5,523 nt of DNA from Betaproteobacteria bacterium (GTDB lineage: Bacteria > Pseudomonadota > Gammaproteobacteria > Burkholderiales > SG8-39). Below, in pieces: positions 4,668 through 5,523 of this stretch (the stretch's first letter is position 1; each line of letters begins with the position of its first letter). The stretch covers positions 1-5,523 of the forward strand of contig JAFAGU010000266.1 of the NCBI GenBank assembly GCA_019237595.1. The letters run 5' to 3'. The notes beneath the pieces are model-generated. The model saw only the letters and a program-made list of their open reading frames with translations, was not told the DNA's origin and ran no database searches. Both the position numbers and the translations under genes were made by a program.

Positions 4668-5523
4668 ATGGCGGACCAGACGAAGCACGGCCTCGCGCGG
4701 GGCCTCACCAACTACGGCGACGCGGGCTTCTCGCTCTACCTGCGCCGCTCGTTCGCGAAGAGCATGGGCTACTCGGGCGAGATGCTCGCGCGGCCGGTCG
4801 TCGGCATTGCCGACTCGAAGAGCGGCTTCAACAACTGCCACAGGCATTTCCCGGAGCTCATCGAAGCGGTGAAGCGCGGCGTGCTCGCCGCGGGCGGCCT
4901 GCCGATCGAGTTCCCGACGGTGTCGCTCGGCGAAGTCTTCCTCAGCCCCACCTCCATGATGTTCCGCAATCTCATGTCGATCGACGTGGAGGAGATGGTG
5001 CGCGCCCAACCGATGGACTCGGTCGTGCTTATCGGCGGTTGCGACAAGACCGTGCCGGCGCAGCTCATGGGCGCGGCTTCTGCCGACGTCCCGGCGATCC
5101 AGCTCCTCGCCGGCCCGATGATGCCGACTTCCTTCCATGGCGAGCGCCTCGGCGCGTGCACCGATTGCCGGCGCTTCTGGGCGATGCACCGCGCAGGAAA
5201 GGTCGACGCGCGCGGAATCGAGGAAGTCGAGGGCAACCTCGCCACCACCGCCGGAACCTGCGCGGTCATGGGGACGGCCTCGACGATGGCTTCGATCGCC
5301 GAGGCGCTCGGCATGGCGCTTCCCGGCACGGCGGCCATCCCCGCGGTGCACGCCGATCGCCTGCGCGCCGCGGAGGCGAGCGGCAAGCGGGCGGTGGAGC
5401 TCGCGAAGAACCCGCTGCGGCCGTCGCAGATCATCGCCGAGAAATCGGTCGAGAACGCGCTCCGCGTGCTCCTCGCGATCGGCGGCTCCACGAACGCGAT
5501 CGTGCATCTCACCGCCATCGCCG
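4668..5523 (+). CDS. IlvD/Edd-family [2Fe-2S] dehydratase (N-terminal part, runs off right edge)
   Basis: Members dehydrate 2,3-dihydroxy acids or sugar acids to 2-oxo(-3-deoxy) acids, using a [2Fe-2S] cluster and magnesium in the cytoplasm. The 285 visible codons carry the three expected cluster cysteines: Cys57 in FNNCHRHF, Cys125 in GGCDKTVPAQ and Cys198 in GTCAVMGTASTM. Asp126 and Lys127 are the metal-site aspartate and the lysine that is carbamylated in the family. SLGEVFLSPTSMMFRN (86-101) and IGGSTNAIVHL (271-281) are further family motifs. An additional CTDC (164-167) precedes RRFW. About half of a roughly 570-600 residue protein is present. The motif style looks more like the L-arabonate/xylonate group than IlvD of valine synthesis, but the substrate is not certain. 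The ATG is firmly fixed, because an in-frame TAG (the regulator stop) lies only three codons upstream. There is no Shine-Dalgarno, so expression probably depends on read-through from the regulator gene. Confidence 0.92.
   Translation, partial: MADQTKHGLARGLTNYGDAGFSLYLRRSFAKSMGYSGEMLARPVVGIADSKSGFNNCHRHFPELIEAVKRGVLAAGGLPIEFPTVSLGEVFLSPTSMMFRNLMSIDVEEMVRAQPMDSVVLIGGCDKTVPAQLMGAASADVPAIQLLAGPMMPTSFHGERLGACTDCRRFWAMHRAGKVDARGIEEVEGNLATTAGTCAVMGTASTMASIAEALGMALPGTAAIPAVHADRLRAAEASGKRAVELAKNPLRPSQIIAEKSVENALRVLLAIGGSTNAIVHLTAIA

Noticed and set aside
3750..5507. A 585-codon open frame on the minus strand opposite the regulator and dehydratase genes
   Set aside because: It is Arg/Glu/His-rich, has no family resemblance, and fully overlaps two genes with clear conserved motifs. 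It is a composition artefact.

Overview
The window is GC-rich, densely packed bacterial DNA, apparently from a proteobacterium. A betaproteobacterium of the Burkholderiales type is my best guess, based on GC-rich codon use, the NahR-like regulator and the TRAP and 2-oxoacid oxidoreductase gene types. This is an inference, not a taxonomic assignment. There are six genes in two divergent groups and only one real intergenic region (about 3674-3761). No tRNA, rRNA, CRISPR array, insertion sequence or obvious rho-independent terminator was seen.

The leftward group (minus strand, 3673 down to 1) is a tripartite TRAP transporter operon in the order dctP (periplasmic binding protein), dctQ (small membrane subunit), dctM (large membrane subunit). 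It is followed without a gap by the N-terminal 282 codons of an indolepyruvate ferredoxin oxidoreductase alpha-like enzyme that runs off the left edge. The junctions are very tight: dctP/dctQ overlap by one base (TAGTG), dctQ/dctM are 5 bp apart, and the dctM stop and oxidoreductase start abut (TAGATG). This suggests one translationally coupled transcript.

The rightward group (plus strand) is a LysR-type regulator resembling NahR/DntR, followed 9 bp later by the N-terminal 285 codons of an IlvD/Edd-family [2Fe-2S] dehydratase that runs off the right edge.

The divergent control region is the most informative part. On the dctP strand it carries a good Shine-Dalgarno, a plausible sigma-70 promoter (TTGACA-N18-TAGGCT), and a dyad of the form TTCA-N6-TGAT, the half-site arrangement I recall for NahR. 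The dyad is centred about 65 bp upstream of the predicted dctP transcription start, the classical LysR recognition position. The same dyad covers the likely GTG start of the regulator gene, which fits autoregulation.

Together the window looks like an acid uptake and catabolism locus under a NahR-like regulator. The transporter would import an organic acid, and the two enzymes would act on it or its products: the dehydratase making a 2-oxo acid, the oxidoreductase oxidatively decarboxylating a 2-oxo acid. The substrate hints conflict. The regulator family and IorA-like enzyme point to aromatic acids, while the IlvD/Edd family points to sugar acids or hydroxy acids.
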